Of a DNA stretch of 64,000 nt, positions 1 to 9,596 are shown one piece after another; the stretch's first letter is position 1, and every line of letters begins with the position of its first letter. The notes beneath the pieces are model-generated. The model was not told the DNA's origin. It worked only from the letters and a program-made list of their open reading frames with translations, and did not search any database. The position numbers and the translations under genes are program-made. Source of the DNA: Phaeobacter bryozoorum (GTDB lineage: Bacteria > Pseudomonadota > Alphaproteobacteria > Rhodobacterales > Rhodobacteraceae). Location of the stretch: the NCBI RefSeq assembly GCF_041893525.1, contig NZ_CP169071.1. One strand, given 5' to 3'.

Positions 1-1
1 T

Positions 2-655
2 CTGGGCAGCTACATCGGCTATCTGCCGCAGCAGGTGACGCTGTTTGACGGCACCATTGCCGAAAACATTGCCCGGCTGTCGATGATGCCGGATCCCGAT
101 CAGGTGGTGGCTGCCGCCCGCAAGGCCGCGGTCCACGACATGATCCTGCAATTGCCGCAGGGTTATGACACGCCGGTGCGGGTGGCCAGCACCCGGCTGT
201 CGGGTGGGCAGGTGCAGCGCATCGGCCTGGCGCGGGCCCTTTACGGCGATCCGGTGCTTCTGGTGCTGGATGAGCCGAACTCCAACCTCGACAATGAAGG
301 CAGCCAGGCGCTGAACCTGGCGGTGGCCCATGCCAAACAGGACGGCCGTGCGGTGGTCATCATGGCGCATCGCCCGGCGGCGATTCAGCTCTGCGACCTG
401 ATCCTGATCCTCGACAACGGGGCGCAGCGGGCCTTTGGGGCCAAGGATGCGGTGCTGCGTGAGCATCTGCAGAACCCGCAGGCCGGCCAGCAGAAACCGG
501 CCCCGAAACAAGCCCCGAAACCGGCTACAGTGCAGGTCGCAGCACAGGCAACAGAGGATGATGCGGCACAGCTGCCGCAGGAGGCAGCCACTTCGGCCCC
601 GGAAACGCCGGTCCAGAAACAGCCGTCTCCGAAACAGGCAGAGGCAAAAGCATGA
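2..655 (+). CDS. Type I secretion system permease/ATPase, C-terminal part (5' truncated by window edge)
   Basis: The reading frame is open from the first bases, so only the C-terminal part of the nucleotide-binding domain is visible. It shows the Q-loop region (GYLPQQVTLFDGTIAENI), the ABC signature LSGGQ followed by RIGLARAL, Walker B LLVLDEP and the switch histidine in AHRP. The phrase LFDGTIAENIARL is typical of the PrtD/LipB/AprD exporters that secrete RTX proteins and M10 proteases. After the ABC fold there is a tail of about 65 residues rich in Ala, Pro, Gln and Lys, likely disordered. The stop overlaps the start of the HlyD-type adaptor (ATGA), so the two are translationally coupled. 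Likely cargo, by proximity only, are the RTX protein and M10 proteases at 7.4-12.9 kb. The family is certain; the cargo is inferred. Confidence 0.95.
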   Translation: MGSYIGYLPQQVTLFDGTIAENIARLSMMPDPDQVVAAARKAAVHDMILQLPQGYDTPVRVASTRLSGGQVQRIGLARALYGDPVLLVLDEPNSNLDNEGSQALNLAVAHAKQDGRAVVIMAHRPAAIQLCDLILILDNGAQRAFGAKDAVLREHLQNPQAGQQKPAPKQAPKPATVQVAAQATEDDAAQLPQEAATSAPETPVQKQPSPKQAEAKA

Positions 656-1959
656 GCGATACATCCAAATCCTACCCGATCCGTGGGCTGACCATTGCCG
701 GGCTGCTGGCGCTGGGGCTGCTTGTAGGCGGCATTGGCCAATGGGCGGCGACGGCGGAAATCTCCGGTGCGGTGATTGCCTCCGGTTCCATCAAGGTGGA
801 GCAGAACCGGCAGGTGGTGCAGCACCCCTATGGCGGCGTTGTCGACGACGTGCTGGTGAGCGAGGGCGATCTGGTCGAGGAGGACGCGCTGTTGCTGCGG
901 CTGGAGCCGTCGGAGCTGCTGGCCGAACGGCAGATCGTCGAAGGTCAGCTGGCCGAAACCCTGGCCCGGCGCAGCCGCTACAGTGCCGAACGCGACGAGG
1001 CCGAGGACATCACCTTTGCCGAGCTGCTGTTCGAGCTGAGCGGCACCCATGTGCAGACCGAAGAGCTGATCAACGGTCAGAAACGCCTGTTTGAAGCGCG
1101 CCTGGTCAATCTGCGCGCCCGCATCAGCCGCCTGCAGGAACGGATCGGCCAGATCCAGAGCCAGATCGACGGCATCGAGGCGCAGCAGTCGGCGCTGCAG
1201 GAACAGCTGGTGCTGATCGGCCAGGAGCTGGAAAACCAGCAGAGCCTGCTGGCACAGGGGTTGGCACAGTCCAGCCGGGTGCTGTCGCTGCAGCGCGAAC
1301 AGTCACGGCTGCGCGGTCAGGCCGGGGCGCTGACCGCCCAGAAGGCCCAGGCCGAAGGGCAGGTGACCGAACTGGGTCTGGAGATCCTCAACCAGAAAAG
1401 CGCACGGCGCGAAGAGGCGATCACCACCCTGCGCGACCTGCAGGTGCGTGAGCTGGAGCTGATCGAACGGCGCAATGTGATCCTGCAGCGGCTGTCCCGG
1501 CTGGAGGTGCGCGCCCCGGTGGCGGGGGTGGTCTATGATCTCAATGTCTTTGCCCGCAAATCGGTGATCCGGGCGGCGGATCCGCTGATGTATCTGATCC
1601 CGCAGAGCCAGCCGCTGGTGATTTCGGCGCAGGTGGCGCCGTCGGACATTGATCAGGTCTATCTCAACCAGCCGGTCAGCCTGAATTTCTCCAGCTTCAA
1701 CCAGCGCACCACGCCGACGCTGTTTGGCACGGTGAGCACGGTATCGGGCAATTCCTTTGTCGATCCGCAGACCGGGCGCAGCTATTACGTGGTCGAGGTG
1801 CGGCTGAACAAAGGCGAGGCCGCCCGCCTGCCCGAGGGCAATGTGCTGGTGCCGGGGATGCCGGTGGAGACCTTTATCCAGACCAACAGCCGCACGCCCT
1901 TTGCCTATCTGTTGCAGCCCTTCACCGATTATCTCAACCGCGCCTTCCGCGAGAGCTGA
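652..1959 (+). CDS. HlyD-family type I secretion periplasmic adaptor
   Basis: This 435-residue membrane-fusion protein links the inner-membrane ABC exporter to a TolC-like outer-membrane channel. It has one N-terminal membrane segment (about residues 14-34), a first half-lipoyl region with QHPYGGVVDDVLVSEGD, a long alpha-helical hairpin rich in Leu/Gln/Glu (about 95-280), then the second half-lipoyl motif VRAPVAGVVYDLNVF and a beta-barrel domain. Length and layout fit the PrtE/AprE branch of the family. Its ATG overlaps the stop of the upstream ATPase by four bases. No TolC-like gene is visible in the window, so the outer-membrane partner must be encoded elsewhere. A second, distinct ATPase/adaptor pair lies at 44.7-47.9 kb. 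The 183 bases after this gene hold nothing I can name. Confidence 0.95.
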   Translation: MSDTSKSYPIRGLTIAGLLALGLLVGGIGQWAATAEISGAVIASGSIKVEQNRQVVQHPYGGVVDDVLVSEGDLVEEDALLLRLEPSELLAERQIVEGQLAETLARRSRYSAERDEAEDITFAELLFELSGTHVQTEELINGQKRLFEARLVNLRARISRLQERIGQIQSQIDGIEAQQSALQEQLVLIGQELENQQSLLAQGLAQSSRVLSLQREQSRLRGQAGALTAQKAQAEGQVTELGLEILNQKSARREEAITTLRDLQVRELELIERRNVILQRLSRLEVRAPVAGVVYDLNVFARKSVIRAADPLMYLIPQSQPLVISAQVAPSDIDQVYLNQPVSLNFSSFNQRTTPTLFGTVSTVSGNSFVDPQTGRSYYVVEVRLNKGEAARLPEGNVLVPGMPVETFIQTNSRTPFAYLLQPFTDYLNRAFRES

Positions 1960-2142
1960 GCCTGTCTGCCCGGCTCTCGCCTCCCTCCTGCCGATCCGGA
2001 CAGGGGGATATGCCGGGGGGACATGCGGGCGGAAAATCGGCTGCCACTCCGTCGCAACATGTTTTAGACTGACGCGACCCCGCGCCAAGATACCAGCAAG
2101 TTACCAGGGCGCGGCTGATCGCATGAGATTTAAGGATAGCAG

Positions 2143-3261
2143 ATGAAAAAAGCCCTCATCACCGGTGTGACGGGTCAGGATGGGTCCTACCTTGCGGAGT
2201 TTCTTCTGGAGAAGGGCTATGAGGTGCATGGGCTGAAGCGGCGGGCGTCGTCGTTCAACACCAGCCGGGTGGATCACATCTATCAGGATCCGCATGTGGA
2301 TCATGCCCGCTTCAAGCTGCATTACGGCGATCTCACCGATACCTCCAACCTGACGCGGCTGCTGAGCGAGATCGAACCGGATGAGGTCTATAACCTCGGC
2401 GCGCAGTCTCATGTCGCCGTCAGTTTCGAGGCGCCGGAATATACCGCAGATGTCGATGGCATCGGCACCCTGCGCCTGCTGGAAGCGATCCGTTTCCTGG
2501 GGCTGGAGAAAAAGACCCGCTTCTATCAGGCGTCCACATCCGAGCTTTACGGCCTGGTGCAGGAAACCCCGCAGCGCGAGACCACGCCGTTTTATCCGCG
2601 CAGCCCTTATGCGGTGGCCAAGCTTTATTCCTACTGGATCACGGTCAATTACCGCGAGGCCTATGGCATCTATGCCTGCAACGGCATCCTGTTCAACCAC
2701 GAGAGCCCGCGCCGGGGCGAGACCTTTGTGACGCGCAAGATCACCCGCGGCCTCGCCAATATCGCGCAAGGCCTCGAGGAGTGTCTCTATATGGGCAATA
2801 TCGACAGTTTGCGCGACTGGGGCCATGCCAGGGATTACGTGCGGATGCAGTGGATGATGCTGCAGCAGGAGGCGCCCGAGGATTTCGTCATCGCCACCGG
2901 CAAGCAATATTCGGTGCGCCAGTTCATCACCTGGTCGGCGCAGGAGCTGGGGCTGACGCTGGCGTTTTCGGGCGAAGGCGAGGCCGAAATTGCCACCGTG
3001 ACCGCGATTGAGGGCGATATGGCCCCGGCGCTGAAGGTGGGCGATGTGGTGCTGCGCATCGATCCGCGCTATTTCCGCCCCGCCGAGGTGGAGACGCTGC
3101 TGGGCGATCCGGGTAAGGCAAAGCAGAAACTGGGCTGGGAGCCGGAGATCACCACCGAGGAGATGTGCGCCGAAATGGTGCGCGAAGACCTCAAAACCGC
3201 CCGCCGCCACGCCCTGCTGAAAGAACACGGCATGGATCTGCCGGTCAGCACCGAGGGCTGA
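2143..3261 (+). CDS. gmd: GDP-mannose 4,6-dehydratase
   Basis: The enzyme converts GDP-D-mannose to GDP-4-keto-6-deoxy-D-mannose, the first step to GDP-L-fucose and related deoxy sugars, in the cytoplasm. The 372-residue protein begins with the Rossmann motif TGVTGQDGSYLAEFLLEKGY and the NADP-specific stretch KRRASSFNTSRVDHI. It carries the catalytic STSELYG and YxxxK (YAVAKLYSYW) elements and the family marker NHESPRRGETFVTRK. This is full length for the family. The ATG follows a weak purine-rich stretch (aaggatagcag). It sits 4 bases upstream of fcl and forms an operon with fcl and manC. Identification is secure. Confidence 0.97.
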   Translation: MKKALITGVTGQDGSYLAEFLLEKGYEVHGLKRRASSFNTSRVDHIYQDPHVDHARFKLHYGDLTDTSNLTRLLSEIEPDEVYNLGAQSHVAVSFEAPEYTADVDGIGTLRLLEAIRFLGLEKKTRFYQASTSELYGLVQETPQRETTPFYPRSPYAVAKLYSYWITVNYREAYGIYACNGILFNHESPRRGETFVTRKITRGLANIAQGLEECLYMGNIDSLRDWGHARDYVRMQWMMLQQEAPEDFVIATGKQYSVRQFITWSAQELGLTLAFSGEGEAEIATVTAIEGDMAPALKVGDVVLRIDPRYFRPAEVETLLGDPGKAKQKLGWEPEITTEEMCAEMVREDLKTARRHALLKEHGMDLPVSTEG

Positions 3262-3265
3262 GGAT

Positions 3266-4255
3266 ATGGGCACCAGCGCTGTGAAAATCTATGTGGCCGG
3301 CCACCGTGGCATGGTGGGGGGCGCCATCCTGCGCCGTTTGCAGGCGCGCCGCGCGGCCGGAGACGACATCCAGCTGATCACCCGGACCAGCGCCGAGCTG
3401 GATCTGACCGATCAGGCCATGGTGCAGGCATTTTTTGCCGCAGAACGCCCCGATCAGGTGGTTCTGGCGGCGGCCAAAGTGGGCGGCATCCATGCCAACA
3501 ACACCTATCCGGCTGATTTCATTTATGAAAACCTGATGATCGAATGCAATGTGATCCATGCCGCCCATCAGCATGGGGTTGAGCGGCTGTTGCAGCTGGG
3601 ATCCAGCTGCATCTATCCCAAACATGCCCCCCAGCCGATGGCCGAAGCGGCGCTGCTGACGGATCGGCTGGAGGCCACCAATGAGCCCTATGCCATTGCC
3701 AAGATCGCGGGCATCAAGCTCTGCGAAAGTTACAACCGCCAATATGGCCGCGACTACCGCTCGGTGATGCCGACCAATCTTTATGGGCCGGGCGACAATT
3801 TCCACCCCGAAAACAGCCATGTTCTGCCGGCGCTCATTCGCCGTTTTGATGCGGCGGTGCGGGCGGGCGAGGATCATGTGACGATCTGGGGCACCGGCAC
3901 GCCGCGGCGCGAATTCCTGCATGTGGATGACATGGCGGCGGCCTCGCTGTTTGTGCTGGATCTGGACCCGGCGACCTACCAGCGCGAAACCAGCCCGATG
4001 CTGAGCCATATCAACGTCGGCTGCGGGCAGGATATCTCGATCCTGGAGCTGGCCGAGATGGTGGCCGGGGTGGTGGGCTTTGACGGCGAGATCCGGACCA
4101 ACCCGGAGCAGCCCGACGGCACCCCGCGCAAGCTGATGGATGTCTCGCGGCTGGCCCGGCTGGGCTGGCAGGCCGAGATTGCGCTGCGCGACGGGATTGC
4201 CCAGACCTATGCGTGGTATCTGCAGCAGGATCCGGAGCGGTTGCGCAGCAAATGA
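3266..4255 (+). CDS. fcl: GDP-L-fucose synthase
   Basis: This bifunctional epimerase/reductase takes the product of Gmd to GDP-L-fucose. The 329-residue protein has the NADP motif AGHRGMVGGAI, the family signature VLAAAKVGGIHANNTYPADF, the LGSSCIYPK catalytic serine segment, and the tyrosine/lysine pair in EPYAIAKIAGIKLCE. NLYGPGDNFHPENSHVLPALIRRF is strongly conserved in WcaG/Fcl proteins. It begins four bases after the gmd stop and precedes manC, so the three genes supply GDP-fucose from mannose-1-phosphate. No phosphomannomutase (manB) is seen in the window, so that step must rely on a chromosomal gene. Confidence 0.97.
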   Translation: MGTSAVKIYVAGHRGMVGGAILRRLQARRAAGDDIQLITRTSAELDLTDQAMVQAFFAAERPDQVVLAAAKVGGIHANNTYPADFIYENLMIECNVIHAAHQHGVERLLQLGSSCIYPKHAPQPMAEAALLTDRLEATNEPYAIAKIAGIKLCESYNRQYGRDYRSVMPTNLYGPGDNFHPENSHVLPALIRRFDAAVRAGEDHVTIWGTGTPRREFLHVDDMAAASLFVLDLDPATYQRETSPMLSHINVGCGQDISILELAEMVAGVVGFDGEIRTNPEQPDGTPRKLMDVSRLARLGWQAEIALRDGIAQTYAWYLQQDPERLRSK

Positions 4256-4381
4256 CCAGCCCGCTGGCCATCGCCGCAAAAAAGGCCCAGAAAAGACAGG
4301 GAGATGGCCCGAAAAATGGGCAGACATTTGCCTCAAACAGGTCAGACTAAGACCCGCAGACCGGTCGGAAAGGGACAGCTC

Positions 4382-5803
4382 ATGATCACCCCCATTCTTC
4401 TGTGCGGCGGCTCGGGCACACGGCTGTGGCCGCTGTCGCGCAAAAGTTACCCAAAGCAATTTGTGCCCCTGGTCGGGGAGACCACGCTGTTTCAGGCCTC
4501 CGCCTTGCGCCTGTCGGGCGAGGGGTTTGCGGCTCCGATGGTGCTGACCAATTCCGATTTCCGCTTTATTGTCACCGAACAGCTGGCGGAGGCGGGCATT
4601 GATCCGGGCGCCATCCTGATCGAACCGGCGGGACGCAACACCGCGCCTGCGGTGCTGGCGGCGGCCCTCTGGCTGCGGGCGCGCGACCCGGAGGGGCTGA
4701 TGCTGGTGGCGCCCTCGGATCATGTGGTGCCCGATGCGGCGGCCTTTCGTGCGGCGGTGGCGGCGGCGGAACCGGCGGCGCGGGCAGGCCAGCTGGTCAC
4801 CTTCGGGATCAAACCGGACCGGGCCGAGACCGGCTATGGCTATCTCGAACTGGATGGCGATCCCGGTGATTTCAGCCCCAAGGTGATCGGCCTGAAACGC
4901 TTTGTCGAGAAACCGGATCTGGCCACCGCCGAGGATATGCTGGCCTCCGGTCAGTTCCTGTGGAACGCAGGCATCTTCCTGTTCTCGGTGAAGGCGATCA
5001 TCGCCGCCTTTGAGACCCATGCGCCGGATCTGATGGCGCCGGTGCAGGGCGCCGTGGAGCAGGGGGAGCCGGATCTGGGCTTTCTGCGGCTGGACCCGGA
5101 CGCCTGGGACGGGGCCGCGGATATCTCCATCGACTATGCGGTGATGGAGCGGGCAGAGAATCTCGCCGTGGTGCCCTATGCGGGCGGCTGGTCCGATCTG
5201 GGGGGCTGGGATGCGGTCTGGCGCGAAAGCGGGCCGGATGGCGATGGCATTGTCACCCAGGGCCGCGCCACCGCCATTGAGTGCAGCAACAGCCTGCTGC
5301 GCTCGGAGGATGACGGGCTGGAGGTTGTCGGCATCGGGCTGAAAGACGTGATTGCCGTGGCAATGCCCGATGCGGTGCTTGTTGCGCATGCCTCCCGCGC
5401 GCAGGACGTCAAACAGGCGGTCAGCGCGCTGAAGGCGAAATCCGCCCGCCAGGCCGAGGCCTTCCCCAAGGATCACCGGCCCTGGGGCTGGTTTGAGAGC
5501 CTGGTGGTGGGCGAACGGTTCCAGGTGAAACGCATCCATGTCCACCCCGGCGCGGCGCTCAGCCTGCAGAGCCATCATCACCGTTCGGAACATTGGATCG
5601 TGGTCGAAGGCACCGCCAAGGTGACGGTGGATGACAGGGTACAGCTGGTGAGCGAAAACCAGTCGGTCTATATTCCCCTGGGCGCGGTGCACCGGATGGA
5701 GAACCCCGGCAAGGTGCCGATGGTCCTCATCGAGGTGCAGACCGGCAGCTATCTCGGCGAGGATGACATCATCCGCTACGAGGATATCTACGCCCGCAAG
5801 TGA
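4382..5803 (+). CDS. manC: Mannose-1-phosphate guanylyltransferase / mannose-6-phosphate isomerase
   Basis: The enzyme makes GDP-mannose, feeding Gmd/Fcl. I chose the ATG at 4382 because the pyrophosphorylase motif LLCGGSGTRLWPLSR begins a few residues after it and GGGACAG precedes it; an in-frame ATG at 4304 would add 26 unconserved residues. The 473-residue length matches ManC/AlgA. The guanylyltransferase domain (about 1-340) holds the FVEKPDLATA lysine motif. The C-terminal type II isomerase cupin (about 350-473) carries RPWGWFESLVVGERFQVKRI and a metal-binding histidine cluster near LQSHHHRSEHWIVVEGTA. It is the last gene of the gmd-fcl-manC operon and ends 16 bases from the oppositely oriented gene that follows. 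Confidence 0.96.
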   Translation: MITPILLCGGSGTRLWPLSRKSYPKQFVPLVGETTLFQASALRLSGEGFAAPMVLTNSDFRFIVTEQLAEAGIDPGAILIEPAGRNTAPAVLAAALWLRARDPEGLMLVAPSDHVVPDAAAFRAAVAAAEPAARAGQLVTFGIKPDRAETGYGYLELDGDPGDFSPKVIGLKRFVEKPDLATAEDMLASGQFLWNAGIFLFSVKAIIAAFETHAPDLMAPVQGAVEQGEPDLGFLRLDPDAWDGAADISIDYAVMERAENLAVVPYAGGWSDLGGWDAVWRESGPDGDGIVTQGRATAIECSNSLLRSEDDGLEVVGIGLKDVIAVAMPDAVLVAHASRAQDVKQAVSALKAKSARQAEAFPKDHRPWGWFESLVVGERFQVKRIHVHPGAALSLQSHHHRSEHWIVVEGTAKVTVDDRVQLVSENQSVYIPLGAVHRMENPGKVPMVLIEVQTGSYLGEDDIIRYEDIYARK

Positions 5804-5819
5804 CAACCGCCTGCCCTGG

Positions 5820-7088
5820 CTAACGGATCAGCCATTCCTCCAGCCCTTCGGCGGGGGTGTCCTGGCTGGCGGGCAGGGCGCGCAGGCGGATCCAGCGGGG
5901 ATCGGTGGGCTGGCCTGTGCGCAGGCGCAGTCGGCCCAGAAGCCCGACCATGGCCCATTCCGCGCGTTCGGCGCGGCTGCGATAGGGGCGGGTGGGGTCA
6001 TAGGCCGGGTTGAGGCAGGGCGCGCCGCCGGCATCGCGCAGCATGGCGCCAAAGCCATCGCGCAGGCTGCGACCCTGCCAGCGCCCGCCGTCGTCATTGC
6101 CGAGGATCGACGGGGTTGTGGAAATCACCCCGATCGGCGTCTCGCCGGGGCTTGCGGCGCGGATCCGGTCACCCGCCATCACCACCGCGAGGCCGCGCCG
6201 GTCTTCTCCGTCCGGGTTGCCATCCTCCCATTCGAAGAATTCCGCATAATCCGCGCCACCGCCGGTCCAGGCGCCATCGCAATAGCCATTGCCATTCTGG
6301 GCCAGGCGGAACATCGCGCCGCTGCCATCGCCGGCGGTCAGATAATCCTGCGAACTGCCCGTCGCGGTGAGCGCCAGAAGCGTGCTGTCATCGCCGCTGA
6401 TCTCCAGACGGGCACCGGGATCATAGGTGCCAAAGCCGGCACGTCCATTGGCGGATTTCAGCACCATGGCGGCCTCCCAATTGCTGCCATCGGGAGAGAG
6501 TTTCACGGTGAAATCGGTATTGCCCGCCAGCCCCATCTCGGCATGGCCTGTCCAGTTCGACTGAAACAGCAGGCTGGCGGTATCGCTGCCCGAGGCCTTG
6601 TTGATCTTCAGCTGATGGCCGCCGCCATCATGGCTGAGCAGGCTGGCGGGGCTGCGCAGGGACAGGCGGTTGGTGGCATCGGCATCGGTGGCAATGCCCA
6701 GCCGGTCGAGCCGGTCGCCGCTCAGCGGCGGCAGCTGCCATTGGGTGCCATCCCAGACCCGCAGCGCCTGATCCGCCGGCACCCAGGCGCGCCAGCCGGG
6801 CTGCGGCGTCAGGAACTGCCAGGCGGCATCCTGCCAGATCGCCAGCCGCCCGCCCTGACCGGCCCAGGCATCGGCCGGGCTGTCGGCCAGCCCATAGGCC
6901 GCCCCTTCGGCCGGGGTTGCGGGCGGGGTGGTGGCGTCAATGGCCTCCAGCCGCAGCTGCACCAGCGCATCCAGCATGCGCAGCGCCTCGTTATGGGTCA
7001 CATGTTTCTGCGCCTGGGCGGGCATCAGATAGGGCAGGGCAAGAAGAGGGGTGGTCTGGGGCAGGGTGTCTGGGGTGATGTCTGGCAT
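5820..7088 (-). CDS. DUF2793 protein with a C-terminal peptidase-G2-like (tail-spike chaperone type) segment
   Basis: This 422-residue protein starts with the DUF2793 hallmark (about residues 15-110): LPYLMPAQAQKHVTHNEA, then the W-rich stretch WQDAAWQF / WRAWVPADQALRVWDGTQW. DUF2793 proteins are common in Rhodobacterales and are often found near phage-tail-like or surface-glycan genes; their biochemical role is not established. A middle beta-rich region resembles trimeric tail-fibre shafts. The segment GADYAEFFEWEDGNP...DRRGL (about 280-310) resembles the self-cleaving peptidase G2 / intramolecular chaperone domain of phage appendages. There is no signal peptide. It is convergent with manC and divergent from the RTX gene at 7367. 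The 278 bases upstream hold no gene and probably contain both promoters. DUF2793 is well supported; the G2-like call is from motif memory only. Confidence 0.8.
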   Translation of the reverse strand: MPDITPDTLPQTTPLLALPYLMPAQAQKHVTHNEALRMLDALVQLRLEAIDATTPPATPAEGAAYGLADSPADAWAGQGGRLAIWQDAAWQFLTPQPGWRAWVPADQALRVWDGTQWQLPPLSGDRLDRLGIATDADATNRLSLRSPASLLSHDGGGHQLKINKASGSDTASLLFQSNWTGHAEMGLAGNTDFTVKLSPDGSNWEAAMVLKSANGRAGFGTYDPGARLEISGDDSTLLALTATGSSQDYLTAGDGSGAMFRLAQNGNGYCDGAWTGGGADYAEFFEWEDGNPDGEDRRGLAVVMAGDRIRAASPGETPIGVISTTPSILGNDDGGRWQGRSLRDGFGAMLRDAGGAPCLNPAYDPTRPYRSRAERAEWAMVGLLGRLRLRTGQPTDPRWIRLRALPASQDTPAEGLEEWLIR

Positions 7089-7366
7089 TCTGGCGGCTCC
7101 TGATCGCGGGGATGGCGCCAGAATGCCCCAGTCGGATCACCCGGCCCCTAAGGGGGCGCGCGCCCGCTCTGCAACACCCCTTTTGCGGGGGGGTGACTGT
7201 TTCCTCCGCGCCTGACCGTGGGGATTGTCTTCAATATGTAAACAATAGCCGCGTTTCTGCCCCATTCCCGTCCGCTCTGCCGCCGCCTCTCCCCGTGAGG
7301 CTGATCCTGCCCCCGGAAATGCAACTCCGGCGGGTCTGGTGATCAGGTAGCGCGGGAGCAACACAG

Positions 7367-9553
7367 ATGGATCTACGATTTGCAGGACGGTTCGGAGCCA
7401 ATGATCTGCTGCTGGACAGCGATCTGCGCGATCTGGAAATCCATCAGGGCACCAATGGCGCGGTGCAGCTGTTTGCGGTCAGCGGGCTGAATGGCGGCAT
7501 TGCCAGCTACAGCCTGGGAGGCGGCACGCCGGTTCTGCGCGATACGGTCTATCATCGCGCGCTGGGGCTGGCGGGGGGCGAGGCGACCCTGGCCGAGATC
7601 GGCGGCGAGACGCGTTTGCTGGTCGAGGGCAGCACCCGCAGCGCCCTGGCGTTTCATCAGATCGGCGGCAATGGCCAGCTGTCGGCGCAGCAGCAGGACA
7701 GCCTGCCGGGGGCGGGGGCTGCGGGGCTGGACGCCACGGTGGTTGGCAGCCTTGGCAGCGGGGGATCGGTGGTCTACGGGCTGGCCAATGGTCGGCTGAG
7801 CGGCTGGCAGCTGGGGGCGGGCGGCGCGGAGGTGGCCAAGGCGGGCGGCGCGGCGGCCTATGACCGCCCCGGCGCGGTGGCGCTGGAGCTGGCGGACCTG
7901 GGCGGCGGCGCGCAGCTGCTGTTGCTGGCCGACCGGATTGAACAGGGGCTGCTGAGCTACCGGATCGATCCGCAGAGCGGCGCTTTGCAGGTGGCCGACA
8001 GCCTTGGCGCGGCGGATGGGCTGGGGCTGGCCGAACCGACCGCAGTGGAGAGCTTCTCCGCCTTTGGCAGCAGCTGGGCGGTGCTGGCGGCGGCGGGCAG
8101 CGGCTCGCTCAGCCTGATTGCGCTGGGGCGCGATGGTCAGATGACCCTGAGCGATCATGTGCTGGACACCGCCGCCACCCGTTTTGGCGGGGTCACCGCG
8201 CTGGAGGTGGTCGAGGTCGCCGGCGAGATGCTGGTGCTGGCGGCGGGCAGCGACGACGGGCTGGCGCTGTTTCGGATCCTGCCGGAGGGCCAGCTGGTGC
8301 ATGTCACGAGCCTCGCCCATGCCAGCAATGCCGGCGAGGCCGGGCTGGGGCTGGAGAATGTCACCGCGCTGGCGGCGGCGGTGATCGGGGGGGATCTGCA
8401 GATCTTTGCCAGCTCCGGCACGGCCGAGGGGCTGTCGCAGTTCACCCTGCCGCTGGCAGAGCTGGGCGATGTGATCACCACCGCCGGCGGCCGGATCAGC
8501 GGCACCGGCGCGGCGGATGTGCTGGCGGGCGGCATCGGTGCAGTGCTGAGCGGCGGCGCGGGGGCGGATGTCTTCGTGCTGCGCCCGGCCGAGGAGGGGC
8601 GCAGTGGCAGCCTGCGCATCAGTGATTTCGAGACCGGGCAGGACAGTCTGGATCTGTCGGGGTTTGACGGGCTGCGCAGCCTGGATGGGCTGCAGATCCG
8701 CAGCCGCAGCGATGGCGCCGTGATCACCCATCAGGCAGCGGATGGCAGCCGCACCGAGGTTGTGGTGCAAAGCGCCGATGGCGGCAGTCTGGATGCGGCG
8801 GATCTTTTTGCCGGGGGGGTTGTCTTTGCCGACCGGATGCTGCCCCCCGCCGAGGCGCCGGATCCGATGCGCTATGGCAGCGGCGGCGCCGACCGGATTG
8901 CTGCGCGCAGCGTCGGCGATCAGATCAACGGGCTGGCGGGCAATGACACGCTGCTGGGTGGCGACGGGCGCGACAGTCTCTGGGGCGATGCGGGCCATGA
9001 CCGGCTGCTGGGCGGTCAGGGCGGCGACCGTTTGCGCGGCGAGGCGGGCAATGACGTGCTGCTGGGGCAGGGCGCGCGCGATCTTCTGGTGGGCGGGGCT
9101 GGCCGTGACACGCTGGATGGCGGACGCGGCGGCGACCGGCTGCTGGGCGGATCCGATGCGGATCTGCTGCGCGGCGGCGGCCAGAACGACCTGTTGCGCG
9201 GCGGTGCCCAGGGCGACCGGCTGCTGGGCCAGAGCGGCCGGGACAAGCTGTTTGGCCAGAAGGGCAATGACACGCTGGATGGCGGCGGCGGCAATGATCT
9301 TCTGGTGGGCGGCCAGGGTGCCGATGTCTTTGTCTTTGGGGCGGGCCACGGCAGCGACAGGATCCGCGATTTCACGCAAGGAGTGGATGTGATCCACCTT
9401 GGACGTCTGGCGCGGGCGGGCATCGCCGAGGATCTGGGGGATCTGCGCCTGCAGCAGCAGGGCGAGGATACGCTGATCCAGACCGGGGCGGGGGAGATCC
9501 TGCTGCTCGATCAGATCGCCGCAGACCTGACGGCCGATGACTTTATCTTCTGA
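7367..9553 (+). CDS. Large RTX calcium-binding protein, type I secretion substrate
   Basis: The 728-residue protein starts after a good GGGAG site. Residues 1 to about 370 form repeated blade-like units (for example LLLLADRIEQGLLSYRID and LVLAAGSDDGLALFRI), which suggests a beta-propeller of the lactonase/YVTN kind. An isolated RTX-type motif (GGAGADVFVLRP) follows at about 395, and a block of roughly ten GGxGxDxL nonapeptides lies at about 505-645. The end reads GADVFVFGAGHGSDRIRDF and terminates in ADDFIF, the usual type I secretion tail. There is no N-terminal signal peptide. These features indicate a secreted protein that folds on binding calcium outside the cell. It is convergent with an M10 protease. 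The role as adhesin, matrix protein or enzyme is not determined. Confidence 0.93.
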   Translation: MDLRFAGRFGANDLLLDSDLRDLEIHQGTNGAVQLFAVSGLNGGIASYSLGGGTPVLRDTVYHRALGLAGGEATLAEIGGETRLLVEGSTRSALAFHQIGGNGQLSAQQQDSLPGAGAAGLDATVVGSLGSGGSVVYGLANGRLSGWQLGAGGAEVAKAGGAAAYDRPGAVALELADLGGGAQLLLLADRIEQGLLSYRIDPQSGALQVADSLGAADGLGLAEPTAVESFSAFGSSWAVLAAAGSGSLSLIALGRDGQMTLSDHVLDTAATRFGGVTALEVVEVAGEMLVLAAGSDDGLALFRILPEGQLVHVTSLAHASNAGEAGLGLENVTALAAAVIGGDLQIFASSGTAEGLSQFTLPLAELGDVITTAGGRISGTGAADVLAGGIGAVLSGGAGADVFVLRPAEEGRSGSLRISDFETGQDSLDLSGFDGLRSLDGLQIRSRSDGAVITHQAADGSRTEVVVQSADGGSLDAADLFAGGVVFADRMLPPAEAPDPMRYGSGGADRIAARSVGDQINGLAGNDTLLGGDGRDSLWGDAGHDRLLGGQGGDRLRGEAGNDVLLGQGARDLLVGGAGRDTLDGGRGGDRLLGGSDADLLRGGGQNDLLRGGAQGDRLLGQSGRDKLFGQKGNDTLDGGGGNDLLVGGQGADVFVFGAGHGSDRIRDFTQGVDVIHLGRLARAGIAEDLGDLRLQQQGEDTLIQTGAGEILLLDQIAADLTADDFIF

Positions 9554-9596
9554 TCCGCTATCGGCTGTCGGAAATAGGCAGAGGGCCGCCCCAAGA

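Noticed and set aside
3245..5806. 853-residue open frame on the minus strand opposite fcl and manC
   Set aside because: It is antisense to two certain enzymes; high GC creates long shadow frames, and the translation has no recognisable motif.
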